Source: Dictyobacter vulcani (GTDB taxonomy: Bacteria > Chloroflexota > Ktedonobacteria > Ktedonobacterales > Ktedonobacteraceae). Taken from it: a stretch of DNA of 64,000 nucleotides. Of this stretch, positions 46,599-55,983 are shown one piece after another; the stretch's first letter is position 1; every line of letters begins with the position of its first letter. Both the position numbers and the translations under genes were made by a program. The notes under the pieces were generated by a model that ran no database searches, was not told the origin of the DNA, and was given only the letters and a program-made list of their open reading frames with translations. The stretch lies in NCBI RefSeq assembly GCF_008974265.1, contig NZ_BKZW01000003.1, positions 124,001 to 188,000 of the forward strand. Direction: 5' to 3'.

Positions 46599-46640
46599 TT
46601 TGAAGAGAGATGCAGCACTGACACGCTGCATCTCTACCCG

Positions 46641-47360
46641 TTATTTTTCCAGGGAAGGGGTGTTACCACGGATGAGCTTGCGGGTAGCGGTAGGATTGGC
46701 CCAGTTTACGGCGTTGCCAATAACTTGCTGAATCTCGCGATTGTGGTAGGTTGGTAGCGTTTCATGCCCGGGACGGAAATAAAAGATTTTACCCTGTCCA
46801 CGGGTGTAGCAGCAGCCGCTGCGGAAGACTTCACCACCGGTGAACCAGCTGACAAAGACCAGGGTTTCTGGCTCAGGAATACCAAACGGCTCGCCATACA
46901 TTTCCTCACGTTCGAGCTCAATGTAGTCGCCGATGCCTTCGGTGATCGGATGGTTTGGAGCAACCACCCAGATGCGCTCTTTATCATTGCTCTCACGCCA
47001 TTTGAGATCACAATCTGTACCGAGCAATTTCTTGAAGATCTTGGAAAAGTGTCCTGAATGTAAGACGACCAGACCCATACCATCCAGCACACGCTGATGG
47101 ACTTTGTTGACGATCTCGTCTTTTACTTCCCCATGGGCCATATGCCCCCACCAGATCATGACATCTGTGTTTTCCAGCACTTCTTCGGTCAAGCCGTGTT
47201 CTGGCTCATCGAGGGTAGCTGTACGTACTGTGAAGCCCTTTTCACTTAAGGCTTTGGCCAGGGTTCCATGAATACCTTCTGGATATATTTTGGCTACTTC
47301 TTCTGAACGTCGCTCGTGGCGATATTCATTCCAGATAGTAACACGTATATTTGCTGTCAT
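46641..47360 (-). CDS. ThuA-domain protein
   Basis: The 239-residue protein has the ThuA glutamine-amidotransferase-like fold: RVTIWNEYRHERRSEEVAKI, DVMIWWGHMAHGEV, GMGLVVLHSGHFSKIFKKLL in part and YFRPGHETLPTYHN near the end. ThuA proteins occur in trehalose or other sugar utilisation loci and have unclear activity. The neighbour is a reductase but is separated by a strong hairpin, so no operon is implied. Confidence 0.9.
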   Translation of the reverse strand: MTANIRVTIWNEYRHERRSEEVAKIYPEGIHGTLAKALSEKGFTVRTATLDEPEHGLTEEVLENTDVMIWWGHMAHGEVKDEIVNKVHQRVLDGMGLVVLHSGHFSKIFKKLLGTDCDLKWRESNDKERIWVVAPNHPITEGIGDYIELEREEMYGEPFGIPEPETLVFVSWFTGGEVFRSGCCYTRGQGKIFYFRPGHETLPTYHNREIQQVIGNAVNWANPTATRKLIRGNTPSLEK

Positions 47361-47686
47361 AAAATGCCTCTTTCTAGCAATTGGGTTGACATACGTAGCG
47401 CTTTTATTGGGAAACTTCTATCTTGTTCGTGTATTTGAACAGGATATTGCTAGATGGCGGCCCATGTAGTTGGAAATGGGCAAACCTATCTTTATTCATT
47501 TTTATTGTAACACGTGTCTCATAAAATTGCATGGCAGTATCACGAACTTTTTTCTTTTTTACTTCTTCCTTTTACTTTTGAGATTTTTGACGATTATGTT
47601 TTTCTAGATTGACTGTATTTCTCAAGGAATTTTTTAGCATTTTTCTCTATTCTATTGCAGGATGCGCTCTAAGAAGGGATACATAA
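47361..47686. other. Intergenic region, about 325 bases
   Basis: This divergent, T-rich spacer between the ThuA-like gene (-) and the next gene (+) shows no gene, hairpin or convincing promoter. Confidence 0.4.
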
Positions 47687-49132
47687 ATGAATCAATTGCA
47701 GGCGCGACCACCACAAAAGGAACCTGAGCTCTCTCTGTGGCGGCGTTATCGAAACTCTGTAAAAGCTCGGCGAGCGACAACAATTGCTTTTTATATTCTT
47801 CCAATTATAGTTCTACTCTCATTAATGTTTACGGTGTTTACCCGAGCTCCTTTTAATCCTAATGAAGGCAAGCCTGTGAAGTCCGATGTGCAGAAATCAG
47901 TGCCTGCAACTGGACCAGCACCCGGGAAGCGCACGAATGACTTGAATGAGCTTGTTTCACAGGTACTGAATGATATGAGTGCCCATAGCTGGGATGAGCA
48001 ATATCATACGACCCTGATTAACTGGCGTAAGAGCGATGTAAACCAGGTTAATTGTGGTCCAAATCATTGTGATCAGCGGGGTCATTCTACGCGCAAAGAT
48101 AGTTTGAATGACCTACGACTGCTAGAAAATCTTTACTGGTATAAAGATCGTCATCCTGGTGATACGAGCATGGATGCATATATACAACGCCTCTTGCCGA
48201 CGACCCAACAAGAGTGGGGCCATACCGTGCAGAATAAAGGGTGGATCTACTTTACGCTGCTGCGGATGCGGGATTTCAGCCATGATACTGCGTATTGGAG
48301 CCAGACCCTGCTGGGGTGGGCGACCGCTGAATATAAGCTGCTTGATCCTAAGCTTGGTTTACCTCACGGAGGCGTGGACAGTTCTGCGGGGAGCGATAAG
48401 TTTAGATTGCAGGATGGCTATCGAGTCGATCATGCTTTAGAGACCAGTCTGGCGCTGGTTGATGCTGGAACGCGTTTTCACCATCCTGAGTGGGTGGACG
48501 CCGGTAAGCGAGGCGCTGATGTGGTGATCAAGCAAGCATATAATAAACAATATCATCTGTTTGGACGCATTTATATCCTCAGCGATCCGCGCTTTGGTAA
48601 TAATAAGTTATTAGATACGCAGGCTCGTATGGGTGAGACCGGGCAAGAGATTGAGGCCCTGGTGCGCACTGGCGTTTACACGCATAATCAAGCCTATCTC
48701 TCATTAGCGAAAGAGATGCTGGATAATCTACAGACCTCTCCTCTCAGGGATACCACAAATGGTGGATTTCACTTTAAGCTGTACCTGGGTCCATATCAGG
48801 GCTACAAGACCGGCCATCTGGATACAAGTATCAAGGAGACGCGCCAGTTACATGTATTGATTGCGACCCACCTGGCGAACCTGGTCTTTAATAATCGCTG
48901 GGCTGGTCTGGAGCACGATCTTGTCCAGGTCGCGACGCAGCGCCTGTTCCTGCCTGCTCCGGTTCCTGGTTTCAGTTATCGTGTCAAACCCGATGGTGCA
49001 ATGTATCCTTGCAAAAGCTGTAAAACAGCGCCTCAGCTCGAAGATTGGATTACCTCTGAGGCGGATAACATTGCCCTGGAAGCCATGCAGACAGTCCTGT
49101 CTGCGCGACAGCAGCTTTTCCCAGATGCCTAG
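47687..49132 (+). CDS. Membrane-anchored six-hairpin-like (alpha/alpha barrel) protein
   Basis: The 481-residue protein has a basic N-terminus and one membrane helix at about 37-55 (IAFYILPIIVLLSLMFTVF), so the rest is outside the cell. The outside part is helix-rich with repeated WVDAGKRGADVVIKQAY-like and YLSLAKEMLDNLQTSPLRDT-like text and many Trp/Tyr/His. This is suggestive of the six-hairpin fold of glycoside hydrolases or C5-epimerases. I do not see a definite catalytic signature. Two CxxC-like pairs (CGPNHC, CKSCK) may bind metal or form disulfides. Function is unassigned. Confidence 0.7.
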   Translation: MNQLQARPPQKEPELSLWRRYRNSVKARRATTIAFYILPIIVLLSLMFTVFTRAPFNPNEGKPVKSDVQKSVPATGPAPGKRTNDLNELVSQVLNDMSAHSWDEQYHTTLINWRKSDVNQVNCGPNHCDQRGHSTRKDSLNDLRLLENLYWYKDRHPGDTSMDAYIQRLLPTTQQEWGHTVQNKGWIYFTLLRMRDFSHDTAYWSQTLLGWATAEYKLLDPKLGLPHGGVDSSAGSDKFRLQDGYRVDHALETSLALVDAGTRFHHPEWVDAGKRGADVVIKQAYNKQYHLFGRIYILSDPRFGNNKLLDTQARMGETGQEIEALVRTGVYTHNQAYLSLAKEMLDNLQTSPLRDTTNGGFHFKLYLGPYQGYKTGHLDTSIKETRQLHVLIATHLANLVFNNRWAGLEHDLVQVATQRLFLPAPVPGFSYRVKPDGAMYPCKSCKTAPQLEDWITSEADNIALEAMQTVLSARQQLFPDA

Positions 49133-49271
49133 CTTCTTGTAGTTAGTGCGCTTGTGCCTGTGCTTGCGCTGACCTCTTAAACGTGTGTCTCATGGTAGCT
49201 ATACATGCGTATCGCGCCACACGGCGCTCTCACAGTTTTTATGTTTTTGCATCAGGTGCGCATTGCGCACC

Positions 49272-50852
49272 TATGAGTCATCCCGAATTTTTGGGATGTT
49301 TTTCTAACACCTTTTATCTGCCAAAGACTGTAATGTCTGGATATTGGGAGCCAAAAGGTAGCCAAGACTTGGACGATAGTCGTCCCACAGACGGCTGATC
49401 GCCCAACGTAAGCGGTAAAGCGGTGTAATAGCTTTTTTGCATCGCTTTCCGGTTCTTTTGCACTTCAGATGCAAGATCATTTCAACAAGATCCCCGTGGA
49501 TAGGAGTGAGTAAATGGAGGAGAAAAGCATAAACAAGTGTCACAATACCTAACAGCTTGAGTCGGTTTTCCATCGCGTACAAGCGCGGACTCTCCATCGC
49601 CAGCTCACTCTTTCCATAGCGGAATACGAGTTCTATTTGCCAACGTCTCCGATAAGCAAAAACAATCTCCCAAGCCTGCTCTGCAGTTCGAATACGCTCA
49701 TTAGTTACCAGATACCAGACTTTCTTATTCACGCGAACTTTTACGAGATAAAGTTGATACGTGTATTGCTCATGCCAGATCGGTGCCCACCAAATATCAC
49801 AAGGCATCTTTTCTCCAGTATGGTTATCACGTATTTCTTTATGAGATAAATACTTTTTATGCAATCCAATCTGCCATAATTTTTTCTTTTCCCCTTTCTC
49901 ATTGAAAAATATATGTCCTTTTTTCCAGCGAATCACAAAACGCACACGTAATTTCTGTAACACTTGTATCCAAGGACCTGATGCTGCTCCACGATCAAAT
50001 ATGTGAAGGAGCTGATCCCCCCATTTCCGAACAACTTTTCTCAATAACTTTTCTTGTTGTTCTCTTAACTTTGTCGCATCATCACCTCTGGTGGTCCACC
50101 AGCTCATCACCGCTACTTTTACCCTTCCTTCCATTCCTATGATCAATGCTGCTGTCCACTGCATTCCTGCCACTGTAATCGCTTTCTTCGGCGGAAAATT
50201 AAAGACCATACCTTTTTTTGAGCGCTGCAATCTTTTCGCTTTACTAGAAGTTACTGGACAGATTCCTTCTAATTTCTCGCTTTCCGCTTTTTCTATGACA
50301 CTCTCATCCCAAGGGCAAATAATCCTTTTCCCTTGTTCTCTCATACGTGTCACCTCTTTATCAGCTTCTTCTAGTAAATAGTGATCTATCTGCAAAAAAT
50401 TCCATTTTATGGAGCGAAGCAGGTTTCCCACTCTCTTCGTTCCAGCAGTCGCTGTTTTTGATTGCTGCGCATATCCATCGAGGTAGGAACCTAATTCACT
50501 CAAAAGTAGTCCCTGCTTGTTATTTCTGAAACGAATAATTGCAACGCATACCTGTACTAACGTTCGCACTAACCTCTTATCTATCAGCCTATCAAGCACA
50601 ATCAAAAGTGGCATAAGAAATTCTTCAAGCAATTGAGCTAATTCCTGTGATGCTCTCTGCGCATCTTGTTCCTCGGGTTGAAGTATGTCATACTGAAATG
50701 GCATGAGTTGGGGGCCTCCTGGTTTTTTGCTGTCAGTTGAATTTTTAACAGTTTAACTCAGGAGACCCCTCTTTGCCTAGTTCTTACTTTTCCGGTTTTC
50801 TCTCTTTCTTTCCGGCTAGAAATGTTCCTCAAAAATTCGGGATGACTCATAA
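49272..50852 (-). mobile_element. IS4-family insertion sequence
   Basis: Perfect inverted repeats of 22 bases bound the element (49272-49293 and 50831-50852; the outer end reads TATGAGTCATCCCGAATTTT). One transposase gene fills it. Only the TA at each tip repeats directly, so no clear longer target duplication is seen. The right end is 10 bases past the stop of the propeller gene, so the insertion did not break it. Confidence 0.9.
49304..50704 (-). CDS. IS4-family transposase
   Basis: The 466-residue DDE transposase has first Asp in CPWDESVIEKAE, second Asp in HIFDRGAASGP and the Glu in YRRRWQIELVFRYGK. The latter fits the Y-(2)-R-(3)-E-(6)-K signature of the IS4 family. GGAGG lies upstream of ATG 50704. 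The frame is complete, so the element may be active. Confidence 0.93.
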   Translation of the reverse strand: MPFQYDILQPEEQDAQRASQELAQLLEEFLMPLLIVLDRLIDKRLVRTLVQVCVAIIRFRNNKQGLLLSELGSYLDGYAQQSKTATAGTKRVGNLLRSIKWNFLQIDHYLLEEADKEVTRMREQGKRIICPWDESVIEKAESEKLEGICPVTSSKAKRLQRSKKGMVFNFPPKKAITVAGMQWTAALIIGMEGRVKVAVMSWWTTRGDDATKLREQQEKLLRKVVRKWGDQLLHIFDRGAASGPWIQVLQKLRVRFVIRWKKGHIFFNEKGEKKKLWQIGLHKKYLSHKEIRDNHTGEKMPCDIWWAPIWHEQYTYQLYLVKVRVNKKVWYLVTNERIRTAEQAWEIVFAYRRRWQIELVFRYGKSELAMESPRLYAMENRLKLLGIVTLVYAFLLHLLTPIHGDLVEMILHLKCKRTGKRCKKAITPLYRLRWAISRLWDDYRPSLGYLLAPNIQTLQSLADKRC

Positions 50853-50861
50853 CTTATGTAG

Positions 50862-52358
50862 TTAACCATTGCTACGTAAGTTGATGCGGAAATGATATTC
50901 ATTGCCATGGTTGCCATAGACGCCATCCAGATAATTGCTGAGTGGATTTCCTCCGCGCGGCACATTAAACGTAGGTGAGTGACAGAAATCATCATCTGTA
51001 CACCCTGGAAATCTGGATATATTTAACTGGATAGGGGCATTGAGCTGTGTACCATCTGTATCCTGCGCGCTACCTGGATAGATATTGATGTTCTGACCCT
51101 GATCATCCATCGAAATCAGATAAAAATGTCCTGCTGCATCCTGGATGATCCTGACTTTATTCGGAGCGGTAACATTCAGAATGACGTTTTTTGTGATGCT
51201 GCCATGATCCACAATCACATGATGTACACCATCATACTGATTACTATAGATGATATGTGTGCGACCCTGGGTATCCATATAGGCATCGGTTAAATACGTC
51301 ACATCGAAATCATTGTTGTTTTGCGGCTGAACCTGTGTGAGTGAAAGTTGCTGCATGACAGGATTATTGACATTGCCGATATAAAAGTATCTGATCTCAT
51401 TAAAAATGTAATTAAAGTCAGACGCATCTGGATAGTTCAAGCGTGGGCGCAGGACATCACGCATCGCGACCATGGTTAGATCATTATTGTAACCAGGAAA
51501 AAAGTAGGCATAGGTATGGCGATAATCCATCTGACTGGTATGGAATGTCCAGCTATTGGTGATAGGGGAGTAGTAGGTCCAATAAAAGATACCTGGCACG
51601 TCATTGCCGGTCTGGAAGAAGACGATATCGCCTTTTTGATTAATAGAGGCTCCACTATACCCCTGATCGTCTGCCCACTGACCATTGAGGATTTCATCGC
51701 TAAAGGTTTTGCCTAGATTTGTGGAGACCAGATGATGGGCCTCTTGATGGGTGCCTGGCCATGTGAAAAGATGAATTTCATCATGAGGACCCCGAATAAT
51801 ATTGATTGGCTCGCTGCCTGCATTTCCCTGTTGAAGTTCGTTCCAACCAGAGCCATTGGGACTTTTGTGCATCAAATGCCAGGTACGATTTTGATCATTC
51901 TTTCCTTCGGAGATGAAGACGGTAAAAAGATCACCGGAGGTTGTGCGAATGATGCGTAATTTATGTGGTCCCCAGCTATTGGGGACATATACTCCCTCGT
52001 TGCCAAAGGCCTGATCCGTAACCTGGTCCAGTCCATCCAGTGAAGGCACGCCGGGGGAAGTTGGTTGAATCGTTGTGAGTTGTCCTGCCTGATTTGTTGG
52101 GAGGGCCGTTGCTTTTGGCCTGGCTGCTGCCGTTGGGGTGATTGAATGCCGCTGGATCTGTACTCCAATTCCTGGGATTTTTGGCGTCGCGCTCGCAACC
52201 GGGGCGCTGGTTTGTTTCGCCTGCGAATGTGTTTTTTGTGTATAGATTAAAATTGATGCAGTAATCACGATAATGGTTGCTAGCGAAATGAGTAATGTTC
52301 TGGTCTTACCTGCTTTTTGATTACTTCCTTTAAATTTTGCAAACCATGAAATCTTCAA
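50862..52358 (-). CDS. Membrane-anchored beta-propeller (sialidase/BNR-like) protein A
   Basis: The 498-residue protein starts LKISWFAKFKGSNQ with a signal-anchor (LLISLATIIVITASILIYTQ). An Ala/Thr/Pro-rich linker follows and then a propeller of repeated strands, such as HKLRIIRTTSGDLFTVFISE, WNELQQGNAGSEPINIIRG and HHLVSTNLGKTFSDEILNGQ. The SxNxGxTF text resembles Asp-box (BNR) repeats of sialidases, but catalytic Arg triads are not evident. It should lie outside the cell and may bind glycans. TTG 52358 has a GGGGGG run about 9 bases upstream. It is about half identical by eye to protein B, and lies between two insertion sequences. Confidence 0.75.
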   Translation of the reverse strand: MKISWFAKFKGSNQKAGKTRTLLISLATIIVITASILIYTQKTHSQAKQTSAPVASATPKIPGIGVQIQRHSITPTAAARPKATALPTNQAGQLTTIQPTSPGVPSLDGLDQVTDQAFGNEGVYVPNSWGPHKLRIIRTTSGDLFTVFISEGKNDQNRTWHLMHKSPNGSGWNELQQGNAGSEPINIIRGPHDEIHLFTWPGTHQEAHHLVSTNLGKTFSDEILNGQWADDQGYSGASINQKGDIVFFQTGNDVPGIFYWTYYSPITNSWTFHTSQMDYRHTYAYFFPGYNNDLTMVAMRDVLRPRLNYPDASDFNYIFNEIRYFYIGNVNNPVMQQLSLTQVQPQNNNDFDVTYLTDAYMDTQGRTHIIYSNQYDGVHHVIVDHGSITKNVILNVTAPNKVRIIQDAAGHFYLISMDDQGQNINIYPGSAQDTDGTQLNAPIQLNISRFPGCTDDDFCHSPTFNVPRGGNPLSNYLDGVYGNHGNEYHFRINLRSNG

Positions 52359-52550
52359 ATTCCCAAACCCCCCTTATGAGCTTTCCTACAGAGATGTGCT
52401 ATTCGGTTAAATGCCAATAGTATTATTGCTGGGAAGTACTAACAGGACTCCAGTATATCGACGGAATAGAAGACTGATTTTAAGTAAGGTATTACTATTT
52501 ACTTATTAATTGTCTTCTATCTCAGCGGAATATATACAGATATTTTATTT

Positions 52551-54057
52551 ATTGACGTTTAGACTAAAAAGTTCTACCAGAACTCCATGAGAAGTTCCGT
52601 TCAAAGAAAGACGATGAATCAATGCGTCATCTCTGCCATCAGGATGGTACAATTTGAGGCAACTTTGGCTTTTTGCGAATGATGGGAAAACGTGGTGCTT
52701 TGCCAACTTTTGCTCCTTTCATCCGGCCTTTCGATTTTCCGCGTGGTTGTGGTGGCCGGGCAGGAGTGCCCAAACGTGCCAACAATTTGTGCATCCCGCG
52801 CCGCACCTGTTGGGGGGTTGGCTTGCGCTGTTTGCTTTCCCATGGTCGCCGTTCTGCTTCAACCACGTCACGAGCCAAGACCAGATGATTGTGCGCGATC
52901 GCCACAATATGGCTCCATCGCTCAAACTGTTCTGGGGTCCGCAAACGTGGTTGTTCCCACAACAAGCATTGCTTGTCAAAACGATAGCCATGCTCTTGCC
53001 CAAAGCGCAGCACATAGCCCAGTGCAATCTGGGTGACATCAGCTTCTTGATCCCCAATCCACACAAACCAGCTCACGCGTGGATCACGCTCTTTGTTGGT
53101 CGCATGAGGTCGCACCACCCGCAAAACGGTGACGTCCAGGTAGCGTGCCTGCTTGACATGCATGTGTTTCCACCAGGTGACTTCCACCGGACGCTCTTTC
53201 TCATCGGTACCTTTCCATACTCCATCTGGATCCTGATGCGTTGCTGGATCTTTCGGTTGCAGTTTGTCACCATCTTTGCGTGGACATCCTTTTTTTCCTG
53301 TTGGAGGTGGCGCAGCTCGGTAGAAGCAGCGATTGCTTTTGAGACGACCCAACACCTCAACCTCCAATGCGCTACAACGACACCACAACCAGTTGGAATC
53401 ATACCCCCGGTCCAATACAACAATGACCTGCTTGGGCAAATAGGGTACCACTTGCCTGAGCTGTTCTTCTGCGACTTCGATGGCGGTGGTCTGCGACGCC
53501 ACCCGTTGTTGGTCCAGAATATAGGTCCAACTGCTCACTGGCTCTGCCAAAGCCACGACCGTCGAGAATTGCCACCCAAACGTGACTGGCTTCTTGCATT
53601 CTGGCAGATTATGCATATGTTGTGCCGTACGATCGGCCGACGTTACAGCAGCCGGGCGTGCAATCTTGCTGGCATCAATGCCAATCCAGAGCCACTTGCC
53701 CGCATCGGGTTTGGGCAGATAGCGTGCCAGAATCTCTCGCAGGCGCTTCTCATCGATACGCCCATCTTCAAACGCCTCATACAAACTAGCCCAGGTGCGT
53801 TCAAACAAGGGCGATTGCGAGATCTCTGGAAACGATGTCGCCTGTATTTCTGTCATCAGTCCATCAATTGTATTAAACAATGCATCCTTCGCTCGTGGAA
53901 AACAGTCATAGATGTCGTGACGAAATTGTCGCAATGTGTTACTGTTAGTCATGCAAGTAAAATTCCTTGTGTTGTAATTATAAGAAGAACTTTACTTGAT
54001 CAGGCCGCCCGCCGCAAGGTGGGGGGCCTTTTTGTCTGATTTAGTCTAAACGTCAAT
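52551..54057 (-). mobile_element. Insertion sequence with DDE transposase (second element)
   Basis: Perfect 18-base inverted repeats ATTGACGTTTAGACTAAA (52551-52568, complement 54040-54057) bound the element. TTATTTAT occurs at 52545-52552 and 54057-54064, consistent with an 8-base target duplication within one base of the ends. GC content is higher than in the flanks. Confidence 0.85.
52639..53952 (-). CDS. DDE transposase of the second insertion sequence
   Basis: The 437-residue protein has DDE-like text WLWIGIDASKIARP (first Asp), VIVVLDRGYDSNWLW (second Asp) and a late EHGYRFDKQCLLWEQPRLRT in part. The C-terminus is strongly basic (KSKGRMKGAKVGKAPRFP). I recognise it as a transposase of the IS701/ISNCY-like kind but cannot name the family with certainty. 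GC-rich codon use differs from the genes on either side. The frame is complete. Confidence 0.85.
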   Translation of the reverse strand: MTNSNTLRQFRHDIYDCFPRAKDALFNTIDGLMTEIQATSFPEISQSPLFERTWASLYEAFEDGRIDEKRLREILARYLPKPDAGKWLWIGIDASKIARPAAVTSADRTAQHMHNLPECKKPVTFGWQFSTVVALAEPVSSWTYILDQQRVASQTTAIEVAEEQLRQVVPYLPKQVIVVLDRGYDSNWLWCRCSALEVEVLGRLKSNRCFYRAAPPPTGKKGCPRKDGDKLQPKDPATHQDPDGVWKGTDEKERPVEVTWWKHMHVKQARYLDVTVLRVVRPHATNKERDPRVSWFVWIGDQEADVTQIALGYVLRFGQEHGYRFDKQCLLWEQPRLRTPEQFERWSHIVAIAHNHLVLARDVVEAERRPWESKQRKPTPQQVRRGMHKLLARLGTPARPPQPRGKSKGRMKGAKVGKAPRFPIIRKKPKLPQIVPS

Positions 54058-54271
54058 TATTTATGTGATGAAAACTATGTATATTGTAACAGATTACTTT
54101 TAATAGCATATATGCATAATATGATAGGTAGATTAAAATCGAACCTGATAAAAAGAGTGAGAATATAGATTTTATCCTGATGGCTGGTTGTGGATCTCAC
54201 CAGGATCACATTGAGTGCTGCATTTTTAACATGGGCGGAAACGTGATCCTGGTGAGGCGAGTTGATATGGG
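53953..54271. other. IS right end and spacer, about 320 bases
   Basis: The first 105 bases belong to the insertion sequence. They include the hairpin-like GGCCGCCCGCCGC...GGGGGGCC just before its inverted repeat. The remaining 214 bases are AT-rich with no gene; GATCCTGGTGA occurs twice nearby in inverted order (54196 and 54245 regions) and may end the propeller B transcript. Confidence 0.45.
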
Positions 54272-55668
54272 TTAAGGCAGGGTAAATGATTGAGCTCCAT
54301 TTTTATCGTTACCACGAAGGTTGATACGGAAATATATCTCTTTATTGAAATTTCCATAGACGCCATCGATGATATCCGATAGGGCGTGTCCATTGCGTGG
54401 GACGGTAAAGGTTGGCGAGTGGCAAAAATCATAATCTGAGCAGCCCGGGAAATGAGAAATATCTATGCGAGTGGGGGCCTCGATGATGGTTCCATCCGTA
54501 TCATCAGGCGCTCCCGGATAGATATTGAGATGATTCCCTTGCTCATCTGTCGAGATCAGATAGAAATGTCCCTGGGTGTCTTGCGTTATCCTGACTTTTT
54601 GCCCATAAGAGATATTTGGCATAAGCACATCCTTAAGGATTTTACCGTTTTCAAGAATGGCCTGATGCGGTCCGTTGTATTCATCCAGATAAAGTATATG
54701 CATGCGTCCGGCGGTGTCGATATAACTATCGGTAACGTATGTTATATCGCGATCATTGGTGTCATTTGGATCTTTAGGTTTTACCTCTTTTACTACAACC
54801 TGGTCGATGTGTGGGCTCTTTGGCGTTACATCGTCGATGTGGAAGTATTTTACCTCATTAAATATCCAGGGATTCCCATCTTGTGCTTGTGGTAAGTTGA
54901 GGAAATGGCGTTGCACATCACGGGTAGCGACGATGGAGAGATCATTATGATAGCCGGGAAAAAGGAAGGCATAGGTATAGCGAAGATCCAGTGTGTTCTG
55001 ATGGAAGGTCCATTTATTCGTTTCCGTACTATAGTATGTCCAGAAAAACGTGCCTGGCTTATCCTCAGCCGTTTGAATAAGCACCATATCGCCACGATCA
55101 TTGACACCCACGCTACTATAACCCTGTTCCTGGCCCTGCTGCCATGTGCCATCAAGCCATTCACTGCTAAATGTCTTGCCATTATCCGTTGAGTATAAAT
55201 GTTGCAACTTGCCAGTGGTCTGGGGCCAGGCAAAGAGATGGATGCTATCATTTTTGCCCAGGACGATATTGATGGGCTCGGTGCCGGCGTTGCCAGCTTT
55301 AATCTCTTGCCAGCTAGCATTGGGAGCCTTATGCATCAGATGCCACTGCCGATCATTGAGTCCATCACCCTGAGAGATATAGGTCATAAATAGATCGCCC
55401 CTGGCCGTGCGCACAATACGATCCTTGTGTGCCCCCAGCTATTTGGTACATATTGATCTTCGCTCCCAAAGGCCTGATCTGTGACCTGTTCAAGTTTGAC
55501 CAGTGCTGGCTTGCCAGGTTGTGAGGCTTTTGGGGTCGCAAAAATATGGCCTGAAGCTTCTTCTGGTGCCGATTTCACGTCCCATAAATACGTTGCAAGT
55601 ACCACAATCGCTACCAGGGATAACACAGATGTTATGAGGATAATTGCTGATTTTTTGCGTATTTTCAC
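54272..55668 (-). pseudogene. Membrane-anchored beta-propeller protein B, frameshifted
   Basis: Two frames encode a paralogue of protein A. The N-terminal frame (from GTG 55668, reading VKIRKKSAIILITSV) gives the signal-anchor and KLEQVTDQAFGSEDQYVPNS. The other (to 54272) gives TARGDLFMTYISQGDG and the propeller. The break is in five Cs at 55432-55436 (Gs on the coding strand). One added base restores VPNSWGAHKDRIVRTARGDL, matching VPNSWGPHKLRIIRTTSGDL of A. GTG 55668 has GGAG 9 bases upstream. ATG 55677 is an alternative but sits directly against that site. Confidence 0.8.
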
Positions 55669-55983
55669 TCTATCCATCTCCTTTTATGAGGTAACAGCTC
55701 TTCCTTGCTAATCTCATATATCACAATATACCAGAACTATAATCAAGCGACAACAGCTATATCCATTATTTTTGTTAATCTATGACCTTACCGGGAATGT
55801 AGATGGTTTTCGTTCTGAAGGGCAACACACTATTTATCGCTCTGGTGTCTGTCTGTTTTGTTGAGGAGAGGATGTACAGAGGCTGCTTAACGCTCAGCCT
55901 GTCTGGCAGCTTATAACAATATGCCAGCGAAACCATTCATGAATGGGCGCTGGCATATTGTTGTGGTTAGTTGATTTGTGGTG
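55669..55983. other. Intergenic region, about 310 bases
   Basis: The spacer between propeller B and the hemE pair holds the hairpin at 55915-55962 and no supported gene. Confidence 0.45.
55915..55962. terminator. Hairpin downstream of hemE copy 1
   Basis: Arms AACAATATGCCAGCG (55915-55929) and their complement (55948-55962) enclose a loop that contains the perfect palindrome CCATTCATGAATGG. It lies 21 bases after the hemE stop (55984) on the minus strand. Confidence 0.65.

Noticed and set aside
52654..54039. Long plus-strand open frame of 461 codons opposite the second IS transposase
   Set aside because: It is the antisense shadow of a GC-rich transposase gene; the product is rich in Cys, Trp and His with no domain.
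49272..54057. Composite transposon carrying propeller gene A
   Set aside because: The two flanking elements have different transposases and different inverted repeats, so they cannot move together as one unit.
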